Shown piece by piece: positions 25,044 through 34,172 of a DNA stretch of 64,000 bases. How positions within the stretch are numbered: the first letter of the stretch is position 1; the number at the start of each line of letters is the position of its first letter. The notes below the pieces were generated by a model, which was not told where the DNA came from, ran no database searches, and was given only the letters and a program-made list of their open reading frames with translations. This stretch comes from T1Sed10-7 sp040904745 (GTDB taxonomy: Bacteria; Actinomycetota; Nitriliruptoria; Nitriliruptorales; Nitriliruptoraceae). The stretch lies in NCBI GenBank assembly GCA_040904745.1, contig JBBDSW010000186.1, positions 14,768 through 78,767 of the forward strand, given 5' to 3'. The position numbers and the translations under genes were made by a program.

Positions 25044-25148
25044 CCGAGCCGGCTCCGCCCCCGGCCGTGTCGCACCCCGTCCGTAAGGTCGGATCGGGTC
25101 GCCACCATGGACATGGCACCCGTTGACCCCGTGCCGGGTGAGGGAACG

Positions 25149-25556
25149 ATGCCGATCATGCTGATGCCGATCATGCTGTTGGCCGTCGGGCCCGCGACCA
25201 TCACGCGGATGCCGCTCGAGCTCCCGGTGCTGGTCGTCCTGTGGGGTCTGGCGGTGTGGTGGTTCGCCCGGCGGTTCGATCACCCCGACGGGGATCCGGT
25301 CAGCCGGCGGTCGCGGTCAGCCGATCGTGCGGCGCAGGAACCCACGCATCCCCGCGGCACCCAACAGGATGGTCGCGACGGTCAGAGCGGAGAGGAACGC
25401 CACGGGCGGCATCGTCGGGATCGATGGTGTCACCGCCGCCCTGAGGCCCTCGCTGACGTAGACGAGCGGGTTGAGGAGCACGAGCCACTGCAGCCAGGGC
25501 ACCGCGTCCAGCGACGCCCACGGGTAGTACACGGCTCCGAGGAAGGTGAGCGGTAG
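25149..25556 (+). CDS. Doubtful small membrane ORF overlapping an ABC permease on the other strand
   Basis: From ATG after GAGGGAACG the frame encodes MPIMLMPIML (a 15-bp tandem duplication) and a hydrophobic helix (LPVLVVLWGLAVWWF). After about residue 55 it runs antisense to the ABC permease for 240 bp, with low-complexity, shadow-like composition. Either a real short membrane protein has lost its original stop, or only the first 50 codons are meaningful, or it is spurious. An upstream ATG at 25107 is an alternative start. Confidence 0.25.
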   Translation: MPIMLMPIMLLAVGPATITRMPLELPVLVVLWGLAVWWFARRFDHPDGDPVSRRSRSADRAAQEPTHPRGTQQDGRDGQSGEERHGRHRRDRWCHRRPEALADVDERVEEHEPLQPGHRVQRRPRVVHGSEEGER

Positions 25557-26192
25557 GACGACCACGGAGAACATGAGGCCGATCTGGCGGGGGCTCACGT
25601 AGGTCCCGAGAGCGAGACCGAGCGCGCCGGAGAGCAAGGCGGACAGCACGACCACCGCCAGGAGCAGTGGGAGGGAGGTGACCTCGAGGGCGACCGGCGT
25701 GGCGGGGATCGCCGTGACCATCGGCAGCACGAGGAGGCCCGCAAGGACACTCTGCGCAGCGCCGAACAGCAGCTTCTCCAGAGCGACGACGCGCACCGGG
25801 ACCGGGGCGAGGATGCGGTCCTCGATCTCCTTGGTGTCGCCGAACTCCGTGGACAACGGGAGGGCCACCGCGATGATCCCCTGGAAGATCACCGCGACCG
25901 CCACGAGGCCGGGGACGAGCACCGTGGCGAACTCGCCACCACCCCCACCGACCCCCTGCCCGATGCGCGGGAACAGGTAGGCGAACACGAACACGAACAA
26001 CAGGGGCTGCATGACCGTCCGCGTCAGGAACGCGGCCGCTTCCCGGCGCAGGACCCGGAGATCCCGCAGCATGAGGCCACCGATCGCTTGCAGGCTGGTC
26101 CGCACCGGGCCGGGCTCCCCGAGCGGGCCGTCACCGGCGCCGGTGGACCCGGTCCGAGGGCCGCGGGGTTCGATGATGTCGGTGTCAGTCAC
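25317..26192 (-). CDS. ABC-2 type transporter permease
   Basis: 291 aa. The GTG chosen lies after GGGAG and overlaps the ATPase stop by 8 bp. Six transmembrane spans are visible, including LFVFVFAYLFP near residue 60 and PLTFLGAVYYPWASL, the ABC-2 signature region with conserved P and Y. Such permeases work with DrrA-like ATPases to export drugs or lipids such as phthiocerol or daunorubicin. The substrate here is unknown. It forms an operon with the ATPase and the hemolysin III gene. Confidence 0.86.
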   Translation of the reverse strand: MTDTDIIEPRGPRTGSTGAGDGPLGEPGPVRTSLQAIGGLMLRDLRVLRREAAAFLTRTVMQPLLFVFVFAYLFPRIGQGVGGGGGEFATVLVPGLVAVAVIFQGIIAVALPLSTEFGDTKEIEDRILAPVPVRVVALEKLLFGAAQSVLAGLLVLPMVTAIPATPVALEVTSLPLLLAVVVLSALLSGALGLALGTYVSPRQIGLMFSVVVLPLTFLGAVYYPWASLDAVPWLQWLVLLNPLVYVSEGLRAAVTPSIPTMPPVAFLSALTVATILLGAAGMRGFLRRTIG

Positions 26193-27129
26193 GCAACTCC
26201 CTGCCCGTACGAGCGATGAAGACGGACTCCAAGGTCGCCCCCTGGGAGGAGACGTCGCGCACCCCCGCCGGTGCCGCGGCCGCCACGACCCGGGCGAGGA
26301 GTCCGTCCCCCGCGGTGGCGTGCACGCGCACCCCGGCATCGGTCCGCTCGGCGGTGTGGACACCGCTGATCGTGGACACGGCGGTGAGGAGCTGGTCGTC
26401 GGCGACCCGCTCCAGCGACAGCTCGAGCACGGTGCCCGGCCCGTGGGCCGCTTTCAACGCGGTTGGCGTGTCGCACTCCAGCACCCGCCCGTGGTCGATG
26501 ATCGCCACCCGATCGCACAGCTGATCGGCTTCCTCCATGTAGTGGGTCGTCAGGACCACGGTGAGCCCGTCGCGCCGGAGCTCCTCCACCAGTTCCCACA
26601 GGGCGATCCGGCTCTGCGGATCGAGGCCGGCGGTCGGTTCGTCGAGGAAGAGCAACCGGGGACGGTGGGCGATCGCTCGCGCCACCTGGAGGCGCTGGGC
26701 CATCCCACCGGAGATCTGGGTGGGGAAGGCGTCCGCCCGGTCCGCGAGGTGGAACCGCTCGAGGAGTGCAGCAGCACGAGCACGGGCCTCGCGCCCCGAC
26801 CAACCGAAGTAGCGGTTGTGGTAGTACAGGTTCTCGGCCAGCGTGAGCGAACGATCGAGCGTGTTGTCCTGGGTGACCACGCCGATGCTCCGCTTCGCCC
26901 GGGCGCCCTCAGCGGCGATATCCAGACCGAAGATGCGGGCCTGCCCCGCCGTCGGACGGATGCGTGTCGTGCAGACCCCGACGATCGTCGACTTCCCTGC
27001 GCCGTTCGGACCGAGCAGGCCGAACATCTCCCCGGGCGGTACCTCGAGGTCGATGCCAGCGACAGCAGACACCGGCGGTGTACCCGGGTAGGTCTTGTGC
27101 AGCCCGGCGACCGCGAGGGCAGGCGTCAC
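26185..27129 (-). CDS. DrrA-like ABC transporter ATP-binding protein
   Basis: 314 aa, GTG start, 10 bp after the hemolysin III stop. Walker A GLLGPNGAGKST, Q-loop GVVTQDNTLD, signature QISGGMAQRLQVARAI, Walker B RLLFLDEPTAGLDPQS and H-loop TTHYMEEAD are all intact. The C-terminal DUF4162-like regulatory segment follows (about 235-314). It powers the coupled ABC-2 permease. DrrA-type exporters often give resistance or move lipids; which applies cannot be read from sequence. Confidence 0.9.
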   Translation of the reverse strand: MTPALAVAGLHKTYPGTPPVSAVAGIDLEVPPGEMFGLLGPNGAGKSTIVGVCTTRIRPTAGQARIFGLDIAAEGARAKRSIGVVTQDNTLDRSLTLAENLYYHNRYFGWSGREARARAAALLERFHLADRADAFPTQISGGMAQRLQVARAIAHRPRLLFLDEPTAGLDPQSRIALWELVEELRRDGLTVVLTTHYMEEADQLCDRVAIIDHGRVLECDTPTALKAAHGPGTVLELSLERVADDQLLTAVSTISGVHTAERTDAGVRVHATAGDGLLARVVAAAAPAGVRDVSSQGATLESVFIARTGRELRD

Positions 27130-27139
27130 CGGGACGTCC

Positions 27140-27823
27140 TCACAGCCGTGCCAGCAGCCGTGCGAGCATCACCGCATGGACGACGACCGCGGCGATCACG
27201 AGGAGGTGGAACAGTTCGTGGTAGCCGAACCACCTCGGCGACGGGTTCGGGCGCTGCAGACCGACGATGATCGCTCCCACCGTGTAGAAGATCCCCCCGA
27301 GGAGGAGGAGGACGACGGTGCCGACCCCGGCACCGACCCACAGCCACGGCAGCAGGGCGATCGGGATCCACCCGAGCGTCAGGTAGACGGCCTGGTTGAA
27401 CCCGCGCGGAGGTGCGAACGGCAACCACTCGACGACGATGCCGAGGACGGTGCCGACCAGGGACCCCGTGAGCAGCGCAACCGAGGCCCAGCCAGAGAGT
27501 CCGAGCAGCGCGATCGCGACCCCGGTCCCACCGATGGCCAGGTAGATCCCGGTGTGGTCGAGGCGGAACAGCCGCTCGTAGGTGCCCGCACCCCAGCGAC
27601 GCAGGTGGAGGAGCGCACTGAAGCTGAACATGGCGGCCATGCCGAGACCGAACGCGGCGATGGCAAGCCGCCCGCCCGCCGGGGCGAGCACGGTCCACAG
27701 GACCGCGCCAAGGACCGTCACGATGGCCGCCAGCAGGTGCGAGCGCCCGCGGAGACGGGGTCGCGGCAACGTCAGGGCACGCTCGGTGTTCACCGAACGC
27801 TTCAGGATGGGGCGCTCACTCAC
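27140..27823 (-). CDS. Hemolysin III / PAQR family membrane protein
   Basis: 227 aa from an in-frame GTG; the frame runs 13 codons further upstream without a better site. Seven hydrophobic spans are present. Family histidines occur as ALLHLRRW, FRLDHTGIYLAIGGT and GYHELFHLLVIAAVVVH, the putative metal-binding set of the Yqf/PAQR hydrolase fold. Function in bacteria is unresolved (membrane lipid homeostasis is suggested). It leads the ABC exporter genes by 10 bp, so co-transcription is likely. Confidence 0.83.
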   Translation of the reverse strand: MSERPILKRSVNTERALTLPRPRLRGRSHLLAAIVTVLGAVLWTVLAPAGGRLAIAAFGLGMAAMFSFSALLHLRRWGAGTYERLFRLDHTGIYLAIGGTGVAIALLGLSGWASVALLTGSLVGTVLGIVVEWLPFAPPRGFNQAVYLTLGWIPIALLPWLWVGAGVGTVVLLLLGGIFYTVGAIIVGLQRPNPSPRWFGYHELFHLLVIAAVVVHAVMLARLLARL

Positions 27824-27912
27824 CCTGCGAAGGTACCGGGGCCATGTGGCCGGCCCCAGCATGGTCCTGTAGCCCTCCGAGCCCTCCCGGGAGACGACCT
27901 AGGATGCCAGGC

Positions 27913-28377
27913 ATGAGCCGACCCATCGCGACCACCGACCGCGTCGAGCGCGACGAGCTGTACGGGTTCGTCCGCGACCGCCACCACCTGATCCTCACGA
28001 CCTGGCGTCGCGACGGGCGACCGCAGCTCTCGCCCGTCACCGGCGGGCTCGATGGCGATCACCTGGTCATCGCCACCTACCCCGAGCGAGCCAAGGTCAA
28101 GAACCTGCGGCGCGACCCACGGGCCAGCGTGCTCGTGTTGTCGGACGAGTTCGACGGCCCGTGGGTGCAGATCGACGGCTCGGCCGAGGTGATCGATCTC
28201 CCGGAGGCACTCGACGGCCTGGTGCGCTACTTCCAGGTCATCTCCGGCGAGCACCCCGACTGGGAGGAGTACCGCGAGGCGATGCAGGCGCAGGGCAAGT
28301 GTCTGATCTCCGTGGCGATCGGGTCCTGGGGGCCGATCGCCACCGGCGGGTTCCCACCGCGGCTCGCGGACGACTGA
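27913..28377 (+). CDS. PPOX-class F420-dependent oxidoreductase (split-barrel fold)
   Basis: 154 aa; a second ATG 9 bp upstream is possible. The split beta-barrel of pyridoxamine-oxidase-like F420 enzymes is recognised from ILTTWRRDGRPQLSPVTGG, RAKVKNLRRDPRASVLVLSDE and WVQIDGSAEVIDLPEAL. This subgroup (PPOX class, about 145 aa) uses cofactor F420H2 in actinobacteria. It starts the forward operon 4 bp before the SLC13 transporter. Substrate unknown. Confidence 0.82.
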   Translation: MSRPIATTDRVERDELYGFVRDRHHLILTTWRRDGRPQLSPVTGGLDGDHLVIATYPERAKVKNLRRDPRASVLVLSDEFDGPWVQIDGSAEVIDLPEALDGLVRYFQVISGEHPDWEEYREAMQAQGKCLISVAIGSWGPIATGGFPPRLADD

Positions 28378-28381
28378 GCGG

Positions 28382-29791
28382 ATGGTCGCCCAAGCGGTAC
28401 CCACCCGTCTCCCCCGCCCGACGCGGATCCAGGCCAGCGGCCTCGTCATCGGCTTCATCGCCTTCCTGGTGCCCCTGGTGGTCGATGTCCCCGATCTCGA
28501 CCCGGCCGGTGAGCGGATGCTCGCGATCTTCCTCCTCGCGATCGTCCTGTGGCTCACCGAGGCGATCCCGTTGGTGGCCACGGCCCTGCTCGTCCTGCTG
28601 CTGGAGGTGCTGTTACTCACCGACCAGGCGCTCGTGCCGCTGGCCGACGAGGTCCTCGTGGCCTCCGACGTGTTCGCCACCCTCGCCGACCCGGTCATCG
28701 TCCTCTTCCTCGGAGGCTTCCTGATCGCGGACGGCGCCGCGAAGTACGACCTCGACCGCAACCTGGCGGCGGTGCTGTTGCGTCCGTTCGCGGCCGGGGG
28801 GGCCCGACGCACGGCGCTCGGCCTCATGCTGATCACCGCGCTGCTCTCGATGTTCGTGTCGAACACCGCCACCACCGCCACCATGTTCGCCGTCGTGCTG
28901 CCGGTGCTGGCCGGGTTGCCGGCTGGTCGAGCGCGCACCGGCCTCGCGCTGGCGATCCCCATCGCCGCGAACGTGGGTGGGATGGGGACCCCGGTCGGCA
29001 GCCCCCCGAACGCGATCGCACTGGGTCAGCTCTCGGCCGCAGGTGGCAGCGTCTCGTTCCTCGACTGGATGCTGCTCGCCGTGCCCCTCATGCTGGCGCT
29101 CCTGTTCGGCGCATGGTTCTTCGTGACACGGCGGTTCATCCCCGCCGACACCACGCTCGATCTCGAGATGACCGCGCGCTTCAACCGGTCACCGGCCGCC
29201 ATCGTGTTCACCGTCGTCGCCGGAGTCACCGTCGTGCTGTGGCTGACCGAGCCGATCCATGGCCTGTCGTCGTCGACGGTCGGGTTCCTCCCCGTGGTGG
29301 CCCTGCTGGCGACGGGTGTCCTCGGCCCGAGGGATCTCCAGGGTTTGCAGTGGCACGTCCTGTGGCTGGTCGCGGGAGGGATCGCCCTCGGTGCGGGGAT
29401 CTCCGGCTCAGGGCTCGACACCTGGATCCTCGGTGCGGTGGCCTGGGACCGGATGGCGGCGGCCACGCTGCTCGGCCTGCTGGCCCTCGCAGCGCTCGCG
29501 CTGTCCAACGTGATCTCCAACTCGGCCGCGGCGAACCTGCTGGTGCCGCTGGCCCTCAGCCTGGCGACCACGGTCGCGGTCGAGCCGGCCCTGATGGCCG
29601 TGCTCGTCGGCCTGGCCTGCGCGTTGGGGATGGCGCTGCCGATCAGCACGCCCCCGAACGCGATCGCGTACGCGACCGGCGAGGTCCCGCAGCCGGCGAT
29701 GGCGTCCACGGGCATCGTCATCGGGGTCGTGGGTGGAGCGGCTCTCGCCTTCGCGATGCCCCCACTGTGGACGTGGCTGGGGCTGCTGTGA
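28382..29791 (+). CDS. SLC13/DASS-type anion permease
   Basis: 469 aa, about 12 transmembrane spans. The DASS family features are the two hairpins with SNT (FVSNTATTATMF) and SNS (NVISNSAAANLL) motifs, each with a following PISTPPNAIAY-like or VGSPPNAIAL loop. Relatives import di- and tricarboxylates or sulfate with sodium. The substrate cannot be chosen. Its stop overlaps the start of a sensor kinase (GTGA), so transporter and sensor are co-translated, which suggests that the kinase monitors something linked to transport. Confidence 0.87.
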   Translation: MVAQAVPTRLPRPTRIQASGLVIGFIAFLVPLVVDVPDLDPAGERMLAIFLLAIVLWLTEAIPLVATALLVLLLEVLLLTDQALVPLADEVLVASDVFATLADPVIVLFLGGFLIADGAAKYDLDRNLAAVLLRPFAAGGARRTALGLMLITALLSMFVSNTATTATMFAVVLPVLAGLPAGRARTGLALAIPIAANVGGMGTPVGSPPNAIALGQLSAAGGSVSFLDWMLLAVPLMLALLFGAWFFVTRRFIPADTTLDLEMTARFNRSPAAIVFTVVAGVTVVLWLTEPIHGLSSSTVGFLPVVALLATGVLGPRDLQGLQWHVLWLVAGGIALGAGISGSGLDTWILGAVAWDRMAAATLLGLLALAALALSNVISNSAAANLLVPLALSLATTVAVEPALMAVLVGLACALGMALPISTPPNAIAYATGEVPQPAMASTGIVIGVVGGAALAFAMPPLWTWLGLL

Positions 29792-31686
29792 CCGGCTCCG
29801 GCGTACCACCCATCGCCGTCATCGTCGCCGGGCCCGAGGGCGGCAGCCGGGACGCGCTGGTCGGCGAGTTGTCCGACGGCCTGTCGGATGTCCCAACGGT
29901 GGTCCACGTCGACACCGATGCCCTACGAGCGGCCACCGCGGTCCCCACCACTGAGGACGTGGGACTCGTCGCGCTCCTCGACGACGGCACCTCGGTCGAT
30001 CGGCGGGTCGCTGCGCTCGGTACCGATGCCCGTGCCCGTGCCGCCTGCACGATCCTGGTGACCGCCCGGGCTGCCCACGACGATCTCGACGCCGCGCTGG
30101 ACGCCGATCGGCTGGCCGCGATCGTCGCCGACCCGTGGACCCCATCGAAGCTCGCGGCGCACGCCCGGTCCCAGCTCGCCCGCTGGCTGCGTACCCGCGA
30201 TCCCGACGATCCCCGTCTCGACCAGCTCGACCGGGACGGGGTCCACGCCGAGCGCCCGACGAGCGCGCTGCTGCACGACCTGGAACTCGACGCCCCGACC
30301 CTGAGCGAGCGGCTCGTGGCTGCACTGGATCGTGCCCTGGGGCGCCGGCCGCGGCTCGAGCTGCCCGCGGGGACCCGCTTGACGCACCAGGGTGTGGCGG
30401 TGGACGGGGTCTTCGTCATCCTGTCCGGTTCGGTCGCCCTCGACCGCTCCAGTGAGGTGGGCGAGCTCCGTCTGCACCACGCCTCCACCGGGCCGGTCGT
30501 CGGACTCCTGTCCCTGACCCAGCAGCGGCAGGCGTTCTTCACCGCCCGCACCACGACCGACGTCCGGCTGGTGCACCTGAGCCTGGAGCAGCTCGACCAG
30601 GCGCTGGCTGCCGAGCCCGAGGTGAGCGCCGCGATGGCTGCCGCCGCAGCACGCGCTCTGGGCGCCCGACTGCGGCGCGCCGAGCAGCTCCAGGTCGAGA
30701 AGGTGAAGCTCAACCGCGAGCTCGATCGCGAGCGCACCCAGCTCGCCGAAGCGCTCTCGCACCTCGAAGCCGCGCGTTTGGAGCTCGTCGAGTCCGCCCG
30801 GATGGCCACGCTCGGCGAGCTCGCCGCCGGTGTCGCGCACGAGCTCAACAACCCGGTCGCGGCGCTGGAGCGTGCCGCGAGCTTCGTCACCAGCGACCTG
30901 TCCCGCCTCCTGGCAGCCCACCCCCGCGGCCGACTGCTGGCCCAGACGCTGGATGCGGCCCGCGAACGACCACCGACCGGCACCGCCGACCAGCGGGATC
31001 GGGCGCGGCAGCTGACCGACGCCCTCGGCGACGCACGCGTGGCACGACGCCTGGCCGGGGCCGGGATCGAGGCGCTCCCGGCGGCCTGGTCATCACGGGT
31101 GACCGACGACGCCGAGGCCCTCGAGGAACTCGCGACCGCCGCGGAGCTCGGCGCCGCGGTCCGCAACCTCGACCTCGGCACGAGACGGGTCACCGAGCTC
31201 GTCACGAGCCTTCGCAGCTACGCCCGTCCGAGCGACAGCCCGGTCCCCGGCGTCGACGTCCGGACCACCATCGACGACACCCTCCACCTCGTCGCCCATC
31301 GACTCGAGGGGCTGGAGATCACCCGCGATGACGCGCCGGACCTCCCGACGATCACGGGGTACCCCGGGCCGCTCGGCCAGGTCTGGACGAACCTGCTGCT
31401 GAACGCGGCCGACGCGCTCGACGGCCGTGGGCACGTGGAGATCGCGACGCGCCGGGACGGGGACGAGGTGGTGGTTACGATCACCGACGATGGACCCGGG
31501 ATCGGGCCCGAGGTGCTCCCACGGTTGTTCGAGCCCCGGTTCACCACCAAGCAGGGGCAGGTCCGCTACGGCCTCGGGCTCGGGCTGGCCATCGCGAAGC
31601 GGGTGGTGGACAGCCACGGTGGCACCATCGCGATCACATCCGAACCAGGACGGACCGTCGCCACGGTCCGCCTCCCGATCGAGTGA
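29788..31686 (+). CDS. Soluble sensor histidine kinase with N-terminal receiver-like and cNMP-binding domains
   Basis: 632 aa; the GTG overlaps the SLC13 stop by 4 bp, which sets the start (the frame is open far upstream). Residues 1-125 look like a degenerate receiver fold. A cyclic-nucleotide-binding domain follows (about 175-285; LPAGTRLTHQGVAVDGVFVI), then a coiled coil, HisKA with GELAAGVAHELNNP and HATPase_c (NLLLNAADAL, ITDDGPGIGPEV, GLGLGLAIAKRVVDSHGG). No membrane span is seen, so it is cytosolic. The coupled downstream receiver is the likely partner. Confidence 0.87.
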   Translation: MTGSGVPPIAVIVAGPEGGSRDALVGELSDGLSDVPTVVHVDTDALRAATAVPTTEDVGLVALLDDGTSVDRRVAALGTDARARAACTILVTARAAHDDLDAALDADRLAAIVADPWTPSKLAAHARSQLARWLRTRDPDDPRLDQLDRDGVHAERPTSALLHDLELDAPTLSERLVAALDRALGRRPRLELPAGTRLTHQGVAVDGVFVILSGSVALDRSSEVGELRLHHASTGPVVGLLSLTQQRQAFFTARTTTDVRLVHLSLEQLDQALAAEPEVSAAMAAAAARALGARLRRAEQLQVEKVKLNRELDRERTQLAEALSHLEAARLELVESARMATLGELAAGVAHELNNPVAALERAASFVTSDLSRLLAAHPRGRLLAQTLDAARERPPTGTADQRDRARQLTDALGDARVARRLAGAGIEALPAAWSSRVTDDAEALEELATAAELGAAVRNLDLGTRRVTELVTSLRSYARPSDSPVPGVDVRTTIDDTLHLVAHRLEGLEITRDDAPDLPTITGYPGPLGQVWTNLLLNAADALDGRGHVEIATRRDGDEVVVTITDDGPGIGPEVLPRLFEPRFTTKQGQVRYGLGLGLAIAKRVVDSHGGTIAITSEPGRTVATVRLPIE

Positions 31687-31699
31687 GGGAGAGGACGCT

Positions 31700-32185
31700 G
31701 TGGAACTGGCCGTGCTGGTGCTGGAGGACGAACCCGAGGTCCGAGACGCGCTCGTGCGCGATCTGGAGCCCCTGGCGGACGGCGTCCGCATCGAGCCGGC
31801 CGAGGACGTCACCGATGCCCGTGCCGTGCTCGACGAGCTGGAGCGGGCCGGAGACCCGCTGGCCGTGGTCCTCGCCGATCACCGGCTCCCCGGCACCAGC
31901 GGGGTCGATCTCCTCGTCGAACTGCGAGACGACCCGATCCACGGCCGCTGTCGCAAGGTGCTGGTGACCGGACAAGCGGATCAGGACGACACGATCCGCG
32001 CGGTCAACCAGGCCGATCTCGACCACTACGTCGCCAAACCCTGGCAGGCCGACGCCCTGCGCGCGCTCGTCCGCGACCTGTTGACCACCTACGTGCTCGA
32101 CCAGGGCATCGACCCGCTCCCGTTCCTGAGGATCCTCGACGCGGCGCGCGTGATGCCGTCGCTGCGCCACCGCGGTGACCGATGA
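31700..32185 (+). CDS. Single-domain response regulator
   Basis: 161 aa, GTG start after GGGAGAGG, 13 bp after the kinase. The receiver fold has EDEP, the phospho-acceptor Asp in VLADHRLPGTSG, Thr in VLVTGQAD and Lys in VAKPWQ. There is no DNA-binding or enzyme domain; about 35 residues follow the receiver. It must signal by protein contact, for example back to the cNMP-domain kinase. The stop overlaps the DJ-1-like gene. Confidence 0.85.
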   Translation: MELAVLVLEDEPEVRDALVRDLEPLADGVRIEPAEDVTDARAVLDELERAGDPLAVVLADHRLPGTSGVDLLVELRDDPIHGRCRKVLVTGQADQDDTIRAVNQADLDHYVAKPWQADALRALVRDLLTTYVLDQGIDPLPFLRILDAARVMPSLRHRGDR

Positions 32186-32811
32186 GTGGCGACGCCATCG
32201 TCCATCGCGCCGGGCTCCTCGTGTTCGAGGGCTGCGACCTGCTCGACGTCGGCGGACCCTACGAAGCGCTGCTGACCGCTGATCGCCTCCTCCGACGGCG
32301 GGGGGCGAGCCACCGGATCGAGGTCGTCACGCTCGGCGTCGGGACCCCGCCACTCACCTCCTACGGCGGGCTCGGGCTCGTACCCGCCCTGCCCGCGGCC
32401 GCCAGCGGCGACCTGGATGTCCTGGTGGTGCCGGGCACGATCGACATCGACCCCGCGCTGGCCGACACCGTGCTGATCGACACGATCCGCTCGCTGGCTG
32501 CACGGGTGCCGCTGGTCACCTCCGTCTGCACGGGGAGCTTCCTGCTGGCCGCCGCCGGGCTACTGGCCGGGCGCACCGCCACCACGCACCACGAGGACAT
32601 CGATGCCCTGGCGGCACGCGACGATGTCGGCGCCGTTCGTCGGGGGGTGCGGTTCGTCGGGGACGAACGGATCATCACGGCGGGCGGGCTCGCCAGCGGC
32701 CTGATGCTCGGGCTGCACCTCGTCGAACGGCTGATCAGCCGCGAACTCGCGGTCGCGACCGCAACGCAGCTCGAGTACCCGTTCGAGGAGCACGAGGGAG
32801 CGCGATCGTGA
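32182..32811 (+). CDS. DJ-1/PfpI family protein
   Basis: 209 aa. ATG overlaps the receiver stop (ATGA). The fold is of class I glutamine-amidotransferase type, with the nucleophile elbow VTSVCTGSFLLAAAG (Cys) and a preceding acidic FEGCDLLDVGGPYEAL, as in isonitrile hydratase and GATase1-type AraC regulators. No DNA-binding domain is fused. Relatives hydrate isonitriles, detoxify glyoxals or have no known activity. Its inclusion between a receiver and an MFS pump suggests a stress or detoxification operon. Confidence 0.83.
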   Translation: MSGDAIVHRAGLLVFEGCDLLDVGGPYEALLTADRLLRRRGASHRIEVVTLGVGTPPLTSYGGLGLVPALPAAASGDLDVLVVPGTIDIDPALADTVLIDTIRSLAARVPLVTSVCTGSFLLAAAGLLAGRTATTHHEDIDALAARDDVGAVRRGVRFVGDERIITAGGLASGLMLGLHLVERLISRELAVATATQLEYPFEEHEGARS

Positions 32812-34133
32812 CCCAGGAGCCGTCACCGCCCAGCGCCCTCGAGCGCCTCTACTCCCACCTCATCGACGACGAGGACCACGGGCGCGGGGAACTCGACGTC
32901 GAGGTGGCCGCAGCGGTCCCGGGCAACGCCGCCAAGCAGGTCACGGCCATGACCTTGCAGAAGGTCGGTGACCTGATCGTCGATGCCAAGACGGTGTTGA
33001 GTTGGCTCCTGGTCGCGGTCGGCGCTCCGGCCGTCCTCATCGGGTTGCTCGTGCCCATCCGCGAGTCCGGCTCGATGCTCCCGCAGGCCAGCCTGGTCCC
33101 GCTGGTCCGACGGATGGCGGTACGCAAGTGGCTGTGGGTCGCCGGGGCGATCCTCCAGGCGCTCGCGACGGTCGCGATGGCCGTGGTGGCCGCCACGCTG
33201 GAGGGCACGGCCGCCGGTCTCGGCATCCTCATCGCGCTCGCGGTGTTCGCGCTGGCGCGATCGCTGTCGTCGATCGCCTCGAAGGATGTGCTCGGCCGGA
33301 CGCTGCCGAAGGGCACCCGCGGGCAGATCAACGGCTACGCCACGATCGGTGCCGGCATCGCAGCGATCACGGTCGGCCTGGGGCTGCGCATCCTCGGCGG
33401 CGGGACGGCCCGCCCCGCGACCTTCGCGTGGTTGCTCATCGGCGCAGCGCTCGCCTGGGTGTGCGCGTCCGTCGTCTATTCCCGGGTGAGAGAGACACCG
33501 GGCGAGCACGACCCTGATGCCGATGCCGGCGCGGCGACCGCGGCCTTGGCACTGCTGCGCGAGGACGCGCCGTTCCGTCGGTTCGTCGTCGCTCGCACGT
33601 TGCTGCTGGTCTCCGCGTTGAGCCCGCCGTTCATCGTCGCGCTGGCGACCGAGCAAGGGGGGGCAGGACTCGCCGGTCTCGGCTCCTTCGTGGCCTCCAG
33701 CGGCATCGCAGCGTTGATCGGTGGCCGTGCCTGGGGCCGGCTCGCCGACCGTTCCTCCCGTCGCGTGATGATGCTGGCCGCCGGAGGTTCGTCCCTCCTG
33801 GTGCTCGCGTTCCTGGGGGCCCTGCTGATCGATGGCGCCCGCGAACTGACGCTGCTGTACCCGGGGACCTACCTGCTGCTCACGCTCGCCCATCATGGCG
33901 CTCGCATCGGTCGCAAGACCTACGTCGTCGACCTCGCCGGCGGGAACAAACGCACCGACTACGTCGCCGTCTCCAACACCGCGATCGGCGTGCTGCTGCT
34001 CATCACCGGCGCCCTCACCTCGGCGCTGGCGGTGCTCGGCCCCGAGGTCGCCCTGGCCGCGCTCGCCGCGCTGGGACTGCTCGGCGTGGTGGTCAGCGGG
34101 TCGCTGCCGGAGGTCTCCTCCTCGGAGAAGTGA
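32808..34133 (+). CDS. MFS transporter
   Basis: 441 aa; GTG overlaps the preceding stop (GTGA). About 12 hydrophobic spans are visible, with a polar N-terminus of about 55 residues. The MFS loop between spans 2 and 3 is weak, but VRRMAVRKWLWVAG and RAWGRLADRSSRRVMMLA resemble the two cytoplasmic A-motif loops. HHGARIGRKTYVVDLAGGNKRTDYVAVSN is like the region of an MFS subfamily from actinobacteria and proteobacteria. It ends the six-gene operon. Substrate unknown. Confidence 0.78.
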   Translation: MTQEPSPPSALERLYSHLIDDEDHGRGELDVEVAAAVPGNAAKQVTAMTLQKVGDLIVDAKTVLSWLLVAVGAPAVLIGLLVPIRESGSMLPQASLVPLVRRMAVRKWLWVAGAILQALATVAMAVVAATLEGTAAGLGILIALAVFALARSLSSIASKDVLGRTLPKGTRGQINGYATIGAGIAAITVGLGLRILGGGTARPATFAWLLIGAALAWVCASVVYSRVRETPGEHDPDADAGAATAALALLREDAPFRRFVVARTLLLVSALSPPFIVALATEQGGAGLAGLGSFVASSGIAALIGGRAWGRLADRSSRRVMMLAAGGSSLLVLAFLGALLIDGARELTLLYPGTYLLLTLAHHGARIGRKTYVVDLAGGNKRTDYVAVSNTAIGVLLLITGALTSALAVLGPEVALAALAALGLLGVVVSGSLPEVSSSEK

Positions 34134-34172
34134 TCGGCGCTGGCCACGGCGGCCGTCTCCTCGCCAGCCCGA

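Noticed and set aside
28549..29787. Upstream extension of the sensor-kinase frame (over 400 extra codons)
   Set aside because: It overlaps the SLC13 gene and has no domain; the GTGA junction at 29788 gives a natural start.
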